Shown here: piece after piece, positions 9,220 to 16,582 of the stretch | Layout: each line of letters opens with the position of its first letter | Position numbering within the stretch: position 1 is the stretch's first letter | Source of the DNA: Desulfoluna butyratoxydans | GTDB taxonomy: Bacteria > Desulfobacterota > Desulfobacteria > Desulfobacterales > Desulfolunaceae | DNA length: 64,000 nucleotides | Assembly (NCBI RefSeq): GCF_900699765.1 | Contig: NZ_CAADHO010000005.1 | Span: 372,001 to 436,000, forward strand | Direction of reading: 5' to 3' | Notes under the pieces: generated by a model | Told to the model about the DNA's origin: nothing | Databases searched by the model: none | What the model saw: the letters and a program-made list of their open reading frames with translations, nothing else | Program-made: the position numbers and the translations under genes

Positions 9220-9551
9220 GGGTTGCCCTTTTCTCCATACATCCAATGGACGACGGGCCCTGCCCGCCGCCGCCATTGCCGTCATCCCCCTTTGACAGGG
9301 ACCCAACCTGCTGGATTCGCCTTCACGGCCCCCTGCTTCCCGGCCTTGTCTTCCCAAACCGATGATCAATGAATATTTCTCAGCAGTCCAGCCATTCGGC
9401 TTTTCTATTTTTGTTTCGAGCCGTTAGTAAACAACGCCCAAAATATTCACCAATAACACAGTTCCCTGTGGCATCACGGCCATTACAAAATATAGTAATC
9501 CCCATTGTATTCCTTGAAAGGCTCTGCTATCCACACTCTTTCACAACCAAC
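9220..9551. other. Divergent region between pbpC and the purine operon
   Basis: These about 330 bp hold the leader of pbpC on one strand and the promoter of the riboswitch-controlled operon on the other. The part 9370-9550 is AT-rich compared with its surroundings. No promoter hexamers are strong enough to call, and no gene is apparent. Confidence 0.4.
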
Positions 9552-9622
9552 CACCCCATATAATCCTGATGACATGGGTCAGGAGTCTCTACCGGAAGGC
9601 CGTCCATCCGACTATGGGAGTG
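9552..9622 (+). promoter_or_regulatory. Guanine-type purine riboswitch aptamer
   Basis: The sequence matches the purine aptamer: P1 5' strand CCCATA (9555-9560) followed by the core TAATCC, P2 CCTGAT/GTCAGG around the loop GACATGG, the J2/3 segment with TCTCTACC, P3 with a CCGTCCA loop in place of the usual CCGTAAA, and J3/1 GACTATG closing on TATGGG. The GG of loop 2 and CC of loop 3 needed for the loop-loop contact are present. The J3/1 base that pairs with the ligand is C (GACTATG), which in characterised members selects guanine or hypoxanthine over adenine (T at this site). P3 is shorter than in Bacillus examples. The downstream permease and phosphoribosyltransferase support the call. Confidence 0.92.
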
Positions 9623-9686
9623 CAAGAAAAACCGCAGGTCCCCCTGTTGTCCCGGGTGATCTGTTTCCGTATTTCTGCGCCCTCAC

Positions 9687-9740
9687 GAGACCCCTTGTTC
9701 GGCATGTATTTCAGGAACATGACACCCCACAAGGAGTCTC
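9687..9740 (+). promoter_or_regulatory. Shine-Dalgarno-sequestering hairpin (riboswitch expression platform)
   Basis: GAGACCCCTTG (9687-9697) can pair with CAAGGAGTCTC (9730-9740) at 10 of 11 positions, burying the AAGGAG that serves the permease start codon at 9746. The same ten bases AGGAGTCTCT occur in the aptamer (9581-9590) and at the ribosome-binding site (9732-9741), so the anti-SD strand can pair with either. This suggests translational control: the folded, ligand-bound aptamer would free the anti-SD strand to close the ribosome-binding site. The switching model is inference. Confidence 0.65.
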
Positions 9741-9745
9741 TTACA

Positions 9746-10801
9746 ATGGAATATATCAAAGATATCCTGGCCGCTTTGAGCGTCATTCTCAACGGCCTCC
9801 CCCAGGGCCTTCTCGCCCTCTCCTTCGGCTTTGCCTCCATCCCCACGGCCCTGGCCTTTATCGTGGGTGCCGGGGGCTGCCTTCTCTTCGGCTGCGTGGC
9901 CCCCATTTCGTTCCAGGCCGAAACCATCACCCTTGCCGGGACCATGGGCGACAACATGCGGGAGCGCCTCTCCATGATCTTTTTTGGTGCAGCGGCCATG
10001 GCCACCATCGGCGTGTTCGGCTTTCTGGAGAAAATCGTCACCTTTGTGGGGCCTGCCATCACCAACGGCATGATGGCTGGGGTCGGCATCATGCTCGCCC
10101 GGGTGGCCTTCGGCATGGCCACCAAGAACAAAGCCGTGGGGTTCAGCTCCATTGCCTCAGGGTTTCTCACCTACATGATGACCAAGGACCTGGTCTATAC
10201 CATCACCGTCTCCGTGGTCCTTTCAAGTGCCGTGGCCCTGTCGCTGAAACAGAAATCCGACATGAACGCCGTTGAAAAAGAAGGGTTTTCCCTTCAGAAG
10301 CCCATCATGAACCTCTCCGTGGCCCGGGGTGCCCTGGCCATGGTCTGCCTCAACATCGGAGCCAACATCGCCTTCGGCAAGATCACCGGCAACATTGCAG
10401 GCTCAAGCGTCAACGTGGACCACCTGGCCATCTACAGCAGCCTCGCGGACATGGCGTCTTCCCTGTTCGGCGGCGGCCCGGTGGAGGCCATTATCTCTGC
10501 CACGGGCAGCGCCCCCCACCCCGTCTTTTCCGGGGTGCTCATGATGACCCTCATGGCTGTCATCCTTTTTGCCGGGTTTCTTCCCAAGATCGGAAAATAC
10601 GTGCCCAGCGAATCCATCGCCGGGTTCCTCTTTGTGCTGGGGGCCATTGTCACCGTACCCATCAACGCCTCCGCAGCCCTTGGCGGTGGAGACACCATCG
10701 TGGGCGGGGTGACCATGACGGTCACCGCCATCTCCGATCCTTTCCTGGGCATGATGGCGGGCCTCATTGTGAAATGCATCTCACCGCTGGTGGGATTCTG
10801 A
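9746..10801 (+). CDS. NCS2-type nucleobase (purine) permease
   Basis: The 351-residue product is an inner-membrane protein with about ten hydrophobic segments. It resembles a compact member of the nucleobase-cation symporter-2/xanthine-uracil permease group, with GFASIPTALAFIVGAGG early and an SxxD/GGGPVEAIISATG-like segment in the second half. It probably imports guanine, hypoxanthine or xanthine with a cation. Evidence for the substrate class is contextual: a guanine-type riboswitch lies in its leader and a phosphoribosyltransferase follows. The ATG at 9746 has AAGGAG at 9731-9736. The frame is open further upstream through the riboswitch, but that part is untranslated leader. Confidence 0.82.
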   Translation: MEYIKDILAALSVILNGLPQGLLALSFGFASIPTALAFIVGAGGCLLFGCVAPISFQAETITLAGTMGDNMRERLSMIFFGAAAMATIGVFGFLEKIVTFVGPAITNGMMAGVGIMLARVAFGMATKNKAVGFSSIASGFLTYMMTKDLVYTITVSVVLSSAVALSLKQKSDMNAVEKEGFSLQKPIMNLSVARGALAMVCLNIGANIAFGKITGNIAGSSVNVDHLAIYSSLADMASSLFGGGPVEAIISATGSAPHPVFSGVLMMTLMAVILFAGFLPKIGKYVPSESIAGFLFVLGAIVTVPINASAALGGGDTIVGGVTMTVTAISDPFLGMMAGLIVKCISPLVGF

Positions 10802-10813
10802 TTTTTTGCATCT

Positions 10814-10842
10814 GCCCCGGCAGGGCCGCCGGAGGCTTTTTT
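10814..10842 (+). repeat. Short palindromic repeat, possible terminator/attenuator
   Basis: GCCCCGGC and GCCGGAGGC flank AGGGCC, forming a hairpin followed by six T. The hairpin is a short member of the intergenic repeat family and lies between the permease stop and the phosphoribosyltransferase start. It could reduce transcription into the second gene. The nearby CTGAATAGTTACG is shared, inverted, with the copy near 48745. Confidence 0.7.
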
Positions 10843-10886
10843 GATCTGAATAGTTACGTTTTTTTAAGCTTTTTTAAGGACATCCC

Positions 10887-11432
10887 ATGAACACAACATA
10901 CACCCTGGAAGTGGCCGGTGTGACCCGCCAACTTCCCATCGTCCCCGTCAGCGAGACCCTCAACATCGCAAGCTTTGTGGTGTTGGGGGACACCGAGCTC
11001 ATCTGCGCTGCAGCGCCCCTTCTTATGGAAAAACTCCCGGAGGTAGACGTCCTTGTCACCGCCGAAGCCAAGGGCATCCCCCTTGTCTTCGAAGTTTCGC
11101 GTCTCATGGGGATGAAGCGGTTTTTCGTGGCGAGAAAAAGCGTGAAAGCCTACATGGAAAACCCGGTCATCGACGAGGTGCAGTCCATCACCACCACGGG
11201 CAAGCAGCTCCTCTGCCTGGACGCCACGGATGCCGCGGCCATCAAAGGCAAGCGCGTGGCCATCATCGACGATGTCATCAGCACCGGCGAGTCCATTGAG
11301 GCCATCAGCCGCCTCGTCCAGGCCGCAGGAGGCATTGTCACCGTCAAAGCGGCCATTCTCGCCGAAGGCGATGCCGCATCCCGGGAGGATATCGTCTTTC
11401 TGGAGAAGCTCCCACTGTTTCCCGTGGGCTAA
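10887..11432 (+). CDS. Purine phosphoribosyltransferase (adenine PRT-like)
   Basis: The 181-residue protein is a type I phosphoribosyltransferase. The PRPP-binding motif VAIIDDVISTGES is plain (about residues 128-140), and the flanking LVTAEAKGIPLVFEVSRLMG resembles the loop before the hood in adenine/xanthine PRTs. Such enzymes convert a free base plus PRPP to the nucleotide in the cytosol, salvaging what the upstream permease imports. Substrate preference cannot be read from the sequence: the fold is apt-like, but the riboswitch suggests guanine, hypoxanthine or xanthine. The start has AAGGA 6 bp upstream and lies 85 bp after the permease, with a repeat hairpin between. Confidence 0.85.
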   Translation: MNTTYTLEVAGVTRQLPIVPVSETLNIASFVVLGDTELICAAAPLLMEKLPEVDVLVTAEAKGIPLVFEVSRLMGMKRFFVARKSVKAYMENPVIDEVQSITTTGKQLLCLDATDAAAIKGKRVAIIDDVISTGESIEAISRLVQAAGGIVTVKAAILAEGDAASREDIVFLEKLPLFPVG

Positions 11433-11446
11433 CCCGGCCGATAAAA

Positions 11447-11486
11447 AGCCTTCCGGACCATGCCGGTAACGGTGCGTCCGGAGGCT
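11447..11486. terminator. Shared terminator between convergent genes
   Basis: AGCC-T-TCCGGAC (11447-11458) pairs with GTCCGGAGGCT (11476-11486) with one bulged base. On the minus strand it is followed by five T, so it clearly fits the membrane-protein gene ending at 11501. On the plus strand it may also stop the purine operon. Confidence 0.7.
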
Positions 11487-11500
11487 CTCTCCAGGATGAG

Positions 11501-11989
11501 TCAATTCATGGTGCCCATGCGCCGGGCAAGGTCCAGGAGCTCCGCCTTCCTGGGGCGATACACCAGCATGGCCACCGCCGACAGACCCAGGAGCTGGTAG
11601 AGGGAAAGGGAATCACCGGCGGTGAGAAACAGCACAAGGCCGTAAATGCCGATGCTCTCAAGGAGGGCTGAGGAGAGAATCACGATAACGGCATACCGGG
11701 CCACCGCAGGGTGCTGGCCGGAAGAGGCCGAAGGGGTGCTCCCTCCGGGATGGCCGAGCATAAACCGGCGCAGGACATGCACCCCGGCAAGGGTGGCTGC
11801 GGAAATACCGAACAGCACGTAGCGCAGGGTCACCACGGGAAACTCATCACTGAGCGCCACCGTAAAGGTGTCCCCCATAAACAGCCCTACCCCCAGATAC
11901 ACCCCCAGGGAAGCCAAAATGGCCCCCCAAATGATCAGGATCAAGGCAAAACCGGAATCAAGTTTTCCTGTGTGGTCTGGTTCGATCAT
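11501..11989 (-). CDS. Small membrane protein, function unknown
   Basis: The 162-residue product has four predicted membrane segments: GFALILIIWGAILASLGVYLGVGLFM, VVTLRYVLFGISAATLAGVHVL, a YAVIVILSSALLESIGIYGLVLFL segment, and LYQLLGLSAVAMLVY. The third carries a buried Glu within a pattern that recalls c-subunits of rotary ATPases, but the rest does not fit that family and no ATPase genes are near. An ATG at 11989 is preferred over a GTG at 12019. It is convergent with the purine operon and shares its terminator hairpin. No specific function is proposed. Confidence 0.6.
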   Translation of the reverse strand: MIEPDHTGKLDSGFALILIIWGAILASLGVYLGVGLFMGDTFTVALSDEFPVVTLRYVLFGISAATLAGVHVLRRFMLGHPGGSTPSASSGQHPAVARYAVIVILSSALLESIGIYGLVLFLTAGDSLSLYQLLGLSAVAMLVYRPRKAELLDLARRMGTMN

Positions 11990-12122
11990 GGTCACCTGCC
12001 TGTTCTGGTTCGGGTTCACGGGAAGAGGTCAAAACGCGCCTCCGACCATACCACAGGTGAGCACCTTGTTCACCCATGAAACAGACCGACCGAAACAGAA
12101 ACATTCCACAGGATATCACCCA

Positions 12123-12872
12123 TCACTCCCCGAACACTTTTTTCAATAAGGCGGTGGTCTGCTTCATCGGGTCTTTCCTGATTGCAGCCTCCTCCATGGC
12201 GATGTAGTGAAAAATCCCGTCGATGCCTTTATCCAGGGCATAATCGGTGAGGTCGGCCTTCACATCCGGGACATACGGCATGGATGTGTACTGGTCCATC
12301 ACCTGGTCGTAGGCCCGGATGGCGCCGACCTGGGACAGGGTCTCTTCCACCACGGGCTCCATCTCCTTTTTAAGGGAGGGGGTCATCTTCTCCTGGAAGT
12401 AGAGGGTCGCCGAATTGTCCGGTCCTTCATAGATCGCCTTGACGTCTTCAAAGGTCATCTGGGCGATGGCATCGAAGAAAAGGGTCTTCGCCTTGGGGGT
12501 GGCTGCTTCGGCGGCACGATTGAGCTTGAGCTCAAGATCATCGGTCAGATGCCCCATGTCCGCCTTGTCCAACACGGCCTTCACCGCCTGAAGCTCCGTG
12601 GGCAAAGGAATATGGATAGCCGGGTCCCCGTTGAACCCGTCCACGGTGCCCAAACGGCCCACGACACTCTCGGTGCCCATGCGAAGCGCCTCCTTGAAGG
12701 CATCGCCGATCTCACCGGTGGATGGTGCGCCCTCAGCCACCTCCGCATTTTCTCCACTGTCTTTCTTAAAGATATTGATCTTATCCAGCCAGGACCCTTC
12801 CGCGTCCCCCCAGACCAATGCCCCGAAAACCACGCACAAGGCGACTCCCATGGATATCCGACGTGTTTTCAT
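12123..12872 (-). CDS. DUF4197 exported protein
   Basis: The 249-residue protein has a signal peptide (MKTRRISMGVALCVVFGALVWGDAEG) and a helical mature part typical of DUF4197: IGDAFKEALRMGTESVVGRLG near the N terminus, IHIPLPTELQAVKAVLDKADMG, LNRAAEAATPKAKTLFFDAIAQMTFED, and a C-terminal LTDYALDKGIDGIFHYIAMEEAAIRKDP. The family is periplasmic in Gram-negative bacteria and has no assigned function. The start has AAAGGAG 6 bp upstream. It is transcribed away from the large operon starting at 13542. Confidence 0.85.
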   Translation of the reverse strand: MKTRRISMGVALCVVFGALVWGDAEGSWLDKINIFKKDSGENAEVAEGAPSTGEIGDAFKEALRMGTESVVGRLGTVDGFNGDPAIHIPLPTELQAVKAVLDKADMGHLTDDLELKLNRAAEAATPKAKTLFFDAIAQMTFEDVKAIYEGPDNSATLYFQEKMTPSLKKEMEPVVEETLSQVGAIRAYDQVMDQYTSMPYVPDVKADLTDYALDKGIDGIFHYIAMEEAAIRKDPMKQTTALLKKVFGE

Positions 12873-13541
12873 ATGCCACTCCTTTTCATCTTAGGTATCG
12901 AGGACCTTCGACATAATTGACTATATGCACCAAATGAGGAACAAAGGCTTTCGCGACGACGACGACAAAAGAAATCGATCGAAAAATCAAGCACACCATG
13001 TACCGGTCTCAAGGAATGCGAAATCCGGTTGCAGCGCTGTTAATATATCACGACACCCACCCTTTGGAACATGCAAATAAAATGGAAGGCCCTGATTTTT
13101 AACAACCTTGACAAAACCTCACCAAAGGATTCGCAACTGCGTGACAGGATACGATGCACACCGGCCACGACGATGGCCTGGGCCGGCAGGTATTCTGTTG
13201 GCATCGCGAGAAGTCATATGGAAGTTATAAAAATGTTAGGAAGGACAAAATTATGTATTGACATAAAATTGTACGACGGGTAAATATCCAGACACATCGC
13301 TGCCGTCGGGTACGCGAGTCTTACAGCAGCAGATCCTTTGGGTGGATTGTCTGCATGATGGAACCAGATGATCATGTAATCCTGTGCACCCGAGGAGAGC
13401 CTGCGATACCTAAGCCTTCCTGAGTAAAGAAATAACACCCAGTACATGACCACATCGGGTTCATTATGCTCACCCGCAACCCCCTCACCGGCAACCGTCG
13501 GTATGTTGCGGAAACCGCCACACCACGCATTCGGAGGAGAC
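12873..13541. other. Long leader region before the nine-gene operon
   Basis: This 669-bp divergent region separates the DUF4197 gene from the nine-gene operon. Part of it (13200-13290) is notably AT-rich. Small open frames occur but lack good starts and protein-like sequence. No known riboswitch was recognised, although the length leaves room for regulatory sites. Confidence 0.45.
13258..13286 (+). promoter_or_regulatory. Candidate promoter of the nine-gene operon
   Basis: TTGACA (13258-13263) is a perfect -35 box, followed 17 bp later by TAAATA (13281-13286) as a weak -10. It sits in the AT-rich part of the region and would give a leader of about 250 nt before the first start codon at 13542. 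Confidence 0.4.
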
Positions 13542-14198
13542 GTGAACAAAACTGAGATGTTCTGGACGATTCTAAGGAAATTCAACGAAGACACACTGCC
13601 CGTACAAATCCTGCTTATCCTGCTCTCCCTTTTCGCGCTTTACGGAGTCTTTGCGAAACCGTCAAAAGCATCGGATAAAGGAATGACGGCCTTTCTGGCC
13701 GCAGCCTTTGCCTGGAACGGCATCGCCTGTTTCCTGCTCTACTGCGGGAAAAGCCCCATGGCACTCTTTGTGGGAGGGCCCTTGTACCTGGTGATCTCCT
13801 TTCTCTTCCTCATCGACCTGCTGGTCACCGGAAAATGTTCCTATCGTCTGCCCGACACGCCCTTGCACCAGGTCCTGGTCGGAGTGCTTCTGCTTTGTGT
13901 CTATCTTTTCCCCTTTGCCGGGATGGCCCTGGGCCATGGATTCGTGGTGCTCCCCATGTTCCCCTGCCCCCTGGCCGGGTTCACCCTCGTGCTCTTTTCG
14001 GCGGCCCGCCGCATGGACCGAGATATCTTCATCCTTCTTCTGGTCTGGGCCTTTGTCAACATCCCGAAATGCCTGGGCCTCTTCGGGTGCTATGAAGAGG
14101 TGGTCCTGTGCGCTTCGGGCTTTTACAGCCTTTATGTCGTAAAAACCCGTGCCACCACCCGCAAGACAGCCGTGGAGCCCCTCCATGAACCCGTTTGA
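13542..14198 (+). CDS. Polytopic inner-membrane protein (DUF6064-like), first gene of operon
   Basis: The 218-residue protein has about six or seven membrane segments. Its opening, MFWTILRKFNEDTLPVQILLILLSLFALYGVFA, with a phenylalanine-asparagine helix before a PxQ start to the first membrane segment, resembles DUF6064 proteins; this assignment is tentative. A GTG start is chosen because GGAGGAG lies 2-4 bp upstream; an ATG four codons later is also possible. It heads a string of nine same-strand genes and overlaps the next by 14 bp, so a linked role such as membrane electron transfer or transport is likely but unproven. Confidence 0.65.
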   Translation: MNKTEMFWTILRKFNEDTLPVQILLILLSLFALYGVFAKPSKASDKGMTAFLAAAFAWNGIACFLLYCGKSPMALFVGGPLYLVISFLFLIDLLVTGKCSYRLPDTPLHQVLVGVLLLCVYLFPFAGMALGHGFVVLPMFPCPLAGFTLVLFSAARRMDRDIFILLLVWAFVNIPKCLGLFGCYEEVVLCASGFYSLYVVKTRATTRKTAVEPLHEPV

Positions 14199-15138
14199 AT
14201 GCATCGACGCCGGCACGGAGTTCTGTCCCTGTTACCTGGCCGAAGTGGGTGAATGCACGGTCTGTACCCTGCTCCAGGGCAAAGAGGTGTGTGCCTGCAA
14301 CTGGTCGAAGGTGTGTATTTACCAGAGATACCTGCGTAACGGATCCAAGGCGGTGAAGCGAAAGCAGACCGTGCTCTGCGATATCGCCGACTCACAACGG
14401 ATCGAGGACGGAATATACCTGAAAAAAATCGCGGTCTCCCGTGCCATGGCGCGGTCCCTCAACCACCCGGGAAGCTATGTTTTCGTCAGGGGGCTTACGG
14501 AACGCTCTTTTTTCGATGCCCCCATGGCCATTGTGGCATCGGACATCATGGAAGGCACGGTAACCCTGGCCTTCCATGTCACCGGCCCTAAGACCCGGCT
14601 TCTGGAGCGAAGCCCCCTGCGCCTGTTCCTGAGGGGCCCTTACTGGAACGGTCTCCAGGGTAACAGGGCCGTGGAGAGCGTGCGGGACGCCCGCTGCCTC
14701 GTGGTCACCGGCGGCATGTCCCAGGCCTCGGTTCCCCTGGTGATCAAGCGCCTCCTCGCCCATGGAAACAAGGTGACCCTGCTGGTCAACACGCCCGGCC
14801 CGTTCTTTATCTCGGGATACCTCCCCGACGATGTGATCGTTCGGAAAGGCCCCCTTCACGGAAGCCAGGGTCAGGCCACCATGGAACAGCTGCCGGACAA
14901 GGAGTCCATCGCCTTTGCCTTCAGCGCCGGAAGCACGCCCCAGCACGACCTTGTCACCGCCTTTTTGGAGCGCCACTGTCCCGGAGCAGGCCTTGCGGTC
15001 TCCAACAATCACACCTTCTGCTGCGGCGAAGGGATCTGCGGGAGCTGCATGGTGACCATGGGCGACAAATCCGTAAGATCCTGCAAGGTGCAGTTCGACC
15101 CGAAGCAGGTCGCGGAAGAGGGAGCCGTCTGCCCATGA
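14185..15138 (+). CDS. PyrK-like FAD/NAD- and [2Fe-2S]-binding reductase with Cys-rich N terminus
   Basis: The 317-residue protein resembles the electron-transfer subunits of dihydroorotate dehydrogenase (PyrK) and related sulfide dehydrogenase/NfnA proteins. It has a ferredoxin-reductase-like flavin domain, a nucleotide-binding stretch RCLVVTGGMSQASVPLVIKRLL, and a C-terminal [2Fe-2S] signature C280-x4-C285-x2-C288-x11-C300. Unusually, the first 44 residues hold eight cysteines (6, 14, 16, 24, 27, 36, 38, 44), enough for another Fe-S cluster or a metal site. It probably passes electrons between NAD(P)H and the FAD oxidoreductase encoded next. The start overlaps the end of the upstream gene. 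It is not true PyrK: no pyrD lies nearby. Confidence 0.75.
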   Translation: MNPFECIDAGTEFCPCYLAEVGECTVCTLLQGKEVCACNWSKVCIYQRYLRNGSKAVKRKQTVLCDIADSQRIEDGIYLKKIAVSRAMARSLNHPGSYVFVRGLTERSFFDAPMAIVASDIMEGTVTLAFHVTGPKTRLLERSPLRLFLRGPYWNGLQGNRAVESVRDARCLVVTGGMSQASVPLVIKRLLAHGNKVTLLVNTPGPFFISGYLPDDVIVRKGPLHGSQGQATMEQLPDKESIAFAFSAGSTPQHDLVTAFLERHCPGAGLAVSNNHTFCCGEGICGSCMVTMGDKSVRSCKVQFDPKQVAEEGAVCP

Positions 15139-15169
15139 GAATACACTCAATGAGGAAAGGAATCGTATC

Positions 15170-16498
15170 ATGCCCAAGGTAGTTGTCATCGGTGGAGGGT
15201 GGTCTGGATGCGCGGCGGCCATTGCCGCCCGGAACGCAGGCGCCCAGGTGGTGCTGTTGGAACGGACAGACCTCCTCCTGGGATGCGGGCTTGCCGGTGG
15301 AATCATGCGGAACAACGGACGATTCACCGCCGCAGAAGAGCTCAAATACTTAGGCGCCCCAGAGCTCATCGATCTCACAGATGCCCTCTCCCAACACGTC
15401 GGCATTGATTTTCCGGGCCATTACCATGCCAGCCTCTACGACACCTCCCGCGTGGAACCCGCCGTGCGAAAGGCCTTGAAAGACAAAGGCGTTGAGCTTC
15501 GCTTTGTGGCCCGCGCCGTGGGGGTTTCCATGGAGGAATCGGATGGGGAGAAGCCGGATCGTATCCGCTCGGTCTCCCTGGCCGACGGGTCCGTCATCCA
15601 CGGAGACGTCTTCATCGAGACCACGGGCTCTGCCGGATCCATGGGAAACTGCGCCCGGTACGGAAACGGCTGCACCATGTGCGTGCTCCGATGCCCCTCC
15701 TTCGGCCCCAGGGTCAGCCTCAGCCACATGGCAGGATGCGAAGAGAGCGTCGGGCTTCGGGACGGTGAAACCTACGGATCCTTCAGCGGCTCCTGCGAAC
15801 TCAACAAAGCCACCCTGAGCCCGGAGATCCGGCAGAGCCTGCACGACAAAGGAGTGGCCATCCTTCCCCTTGAGAAACACCTCGTGGATGAGGGAATCCT
15901 CAAGCTCAAGGCCTGCAAGCAGTATGCGATCCCCGAATTCAAACAAAACCTTATCCTCCTGGACACCGGGGCCCGCGCCAAAATGATGATGCCCTTTTTC
16001 CCCCTGGAAAAGCTGCGAAAAATAAAAGGGCTGGAACGGGCAATGTACGAATTTTCAGGGGGCGCCTCCAACTCGGTCCGGTTCCTGGCACGGACGCACC
16101 GGAACAATGCACTGCAGGCCCAGGGCGTCGCCAACCTCTTTTGCGCCGGGGAAAAGGCAGGGCTCTTCGTGGGACACACCGAGGCCATGGCAACGGGAAG
16201 CCTCGCTGGCTGGAACAGCGTGCAGCAGGCCACGGGCCGCCCGTTGCTCTCCCTGCCCGACGGCCTGGCCATCGGCGATTTGATCCGGCACGAAAACCAG
16301 GCAAGCACCACCATGGAAGGGCTCACCGACCGGTACACCTTCTCAGGGGGCAACTACTTCAACCGCATGAAGCGCCTCGACCTCTACACCACCGATCCCA
16401 AGGCCGTTGAAACCCGGGTAAAGGCCCACGGCCTCTACCATGTGTTCCTGACGGCCCACGGAAAAAAAGAGAAGGAACGTCACCCCATGCGGGCATAG
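15170..16498 (+). CDS. FAD-dependent oxidoreductase
   Basis: The 442-residue protein opens with a Rossmann FAD motif VVVIGGGWSGCAAAIAARNAGAQVVLLER (residues about 3-31), followed by GCGLAGGIMRNNG. A middle stretch GNGCTMCVLRCPSFGPR adds three cysteines that may hold a cluster or act in redox. The C-terminal NLFCAGEKAGLFVGHTEAMATGSLAGWN is the second flavin-contacting segment seen in GidA/TrmFO-like and FAD_oxidored (pfam12831-type) enzymes. The substrate is unknown. The preceding PyrK-like reductase, 31 bp upstream, is the likely electron partner. The start has AAAGGA about 8 bp upstream. Confidence 0.8.
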   Translation: MPKVVVIGGGWSGCAAAIAARNAGAQVVLLERTDLLLGCGLAGGIMRNNGRFTAAEELKYLGAPELIDLTDALSQHVGIDFPGHYHASLYDTSRVEPAVRKALKDKGVELRFVARAVGVSMEESDGEKPDRIRSVSLADGSVIHGDVFIETTGSAGSMGNCARYGNGCTMCVLRCPSFGPRVSLSHMAGCEESVGLRDGETYGSFSGSCELNKATLSPEIRQSLHDKGVAILPLEKHLVDEGILKLKACKQYAIPEFKQNLILLDTGARAKMMMPFFPLEKLRKIKGLERAMYEFSGGASNSVRFLARTHRNNALQAQGVANLFCAGEKAGLFVGHTEAMATGSLAGWNSVQQATGRPLLSLPDGLAIGDLIRHENQASTTMEGLTDRYTFSGGNYFNRMKRLDLYTTDPKAVETRVKAHGLYHVFLTAHGKKEKERHPMRA

Positions 16499-16582
16499 GC
16501 ATGGGCACATGCCCGAACCCAACAGGCACGATCCCCGAGCACGGGACATAACAAACCCACACATACGTTTAAGGATGGACCC

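Noticed and set aside
13071..13283. Small open frame in the leader of the nine-gene operon
   Set aside because: No ribosome-binding site and no recognisable protein features. It lies in a region more likely to be regulatory.
14185..15138. Annotation as true PyrK of pyrimidine synthesis
   Set aside because: No pyrD or other pyrimidine genes are adjacent, and the Cys-rich N terminus and the FAD-oxidoreductase partner point to a different role.
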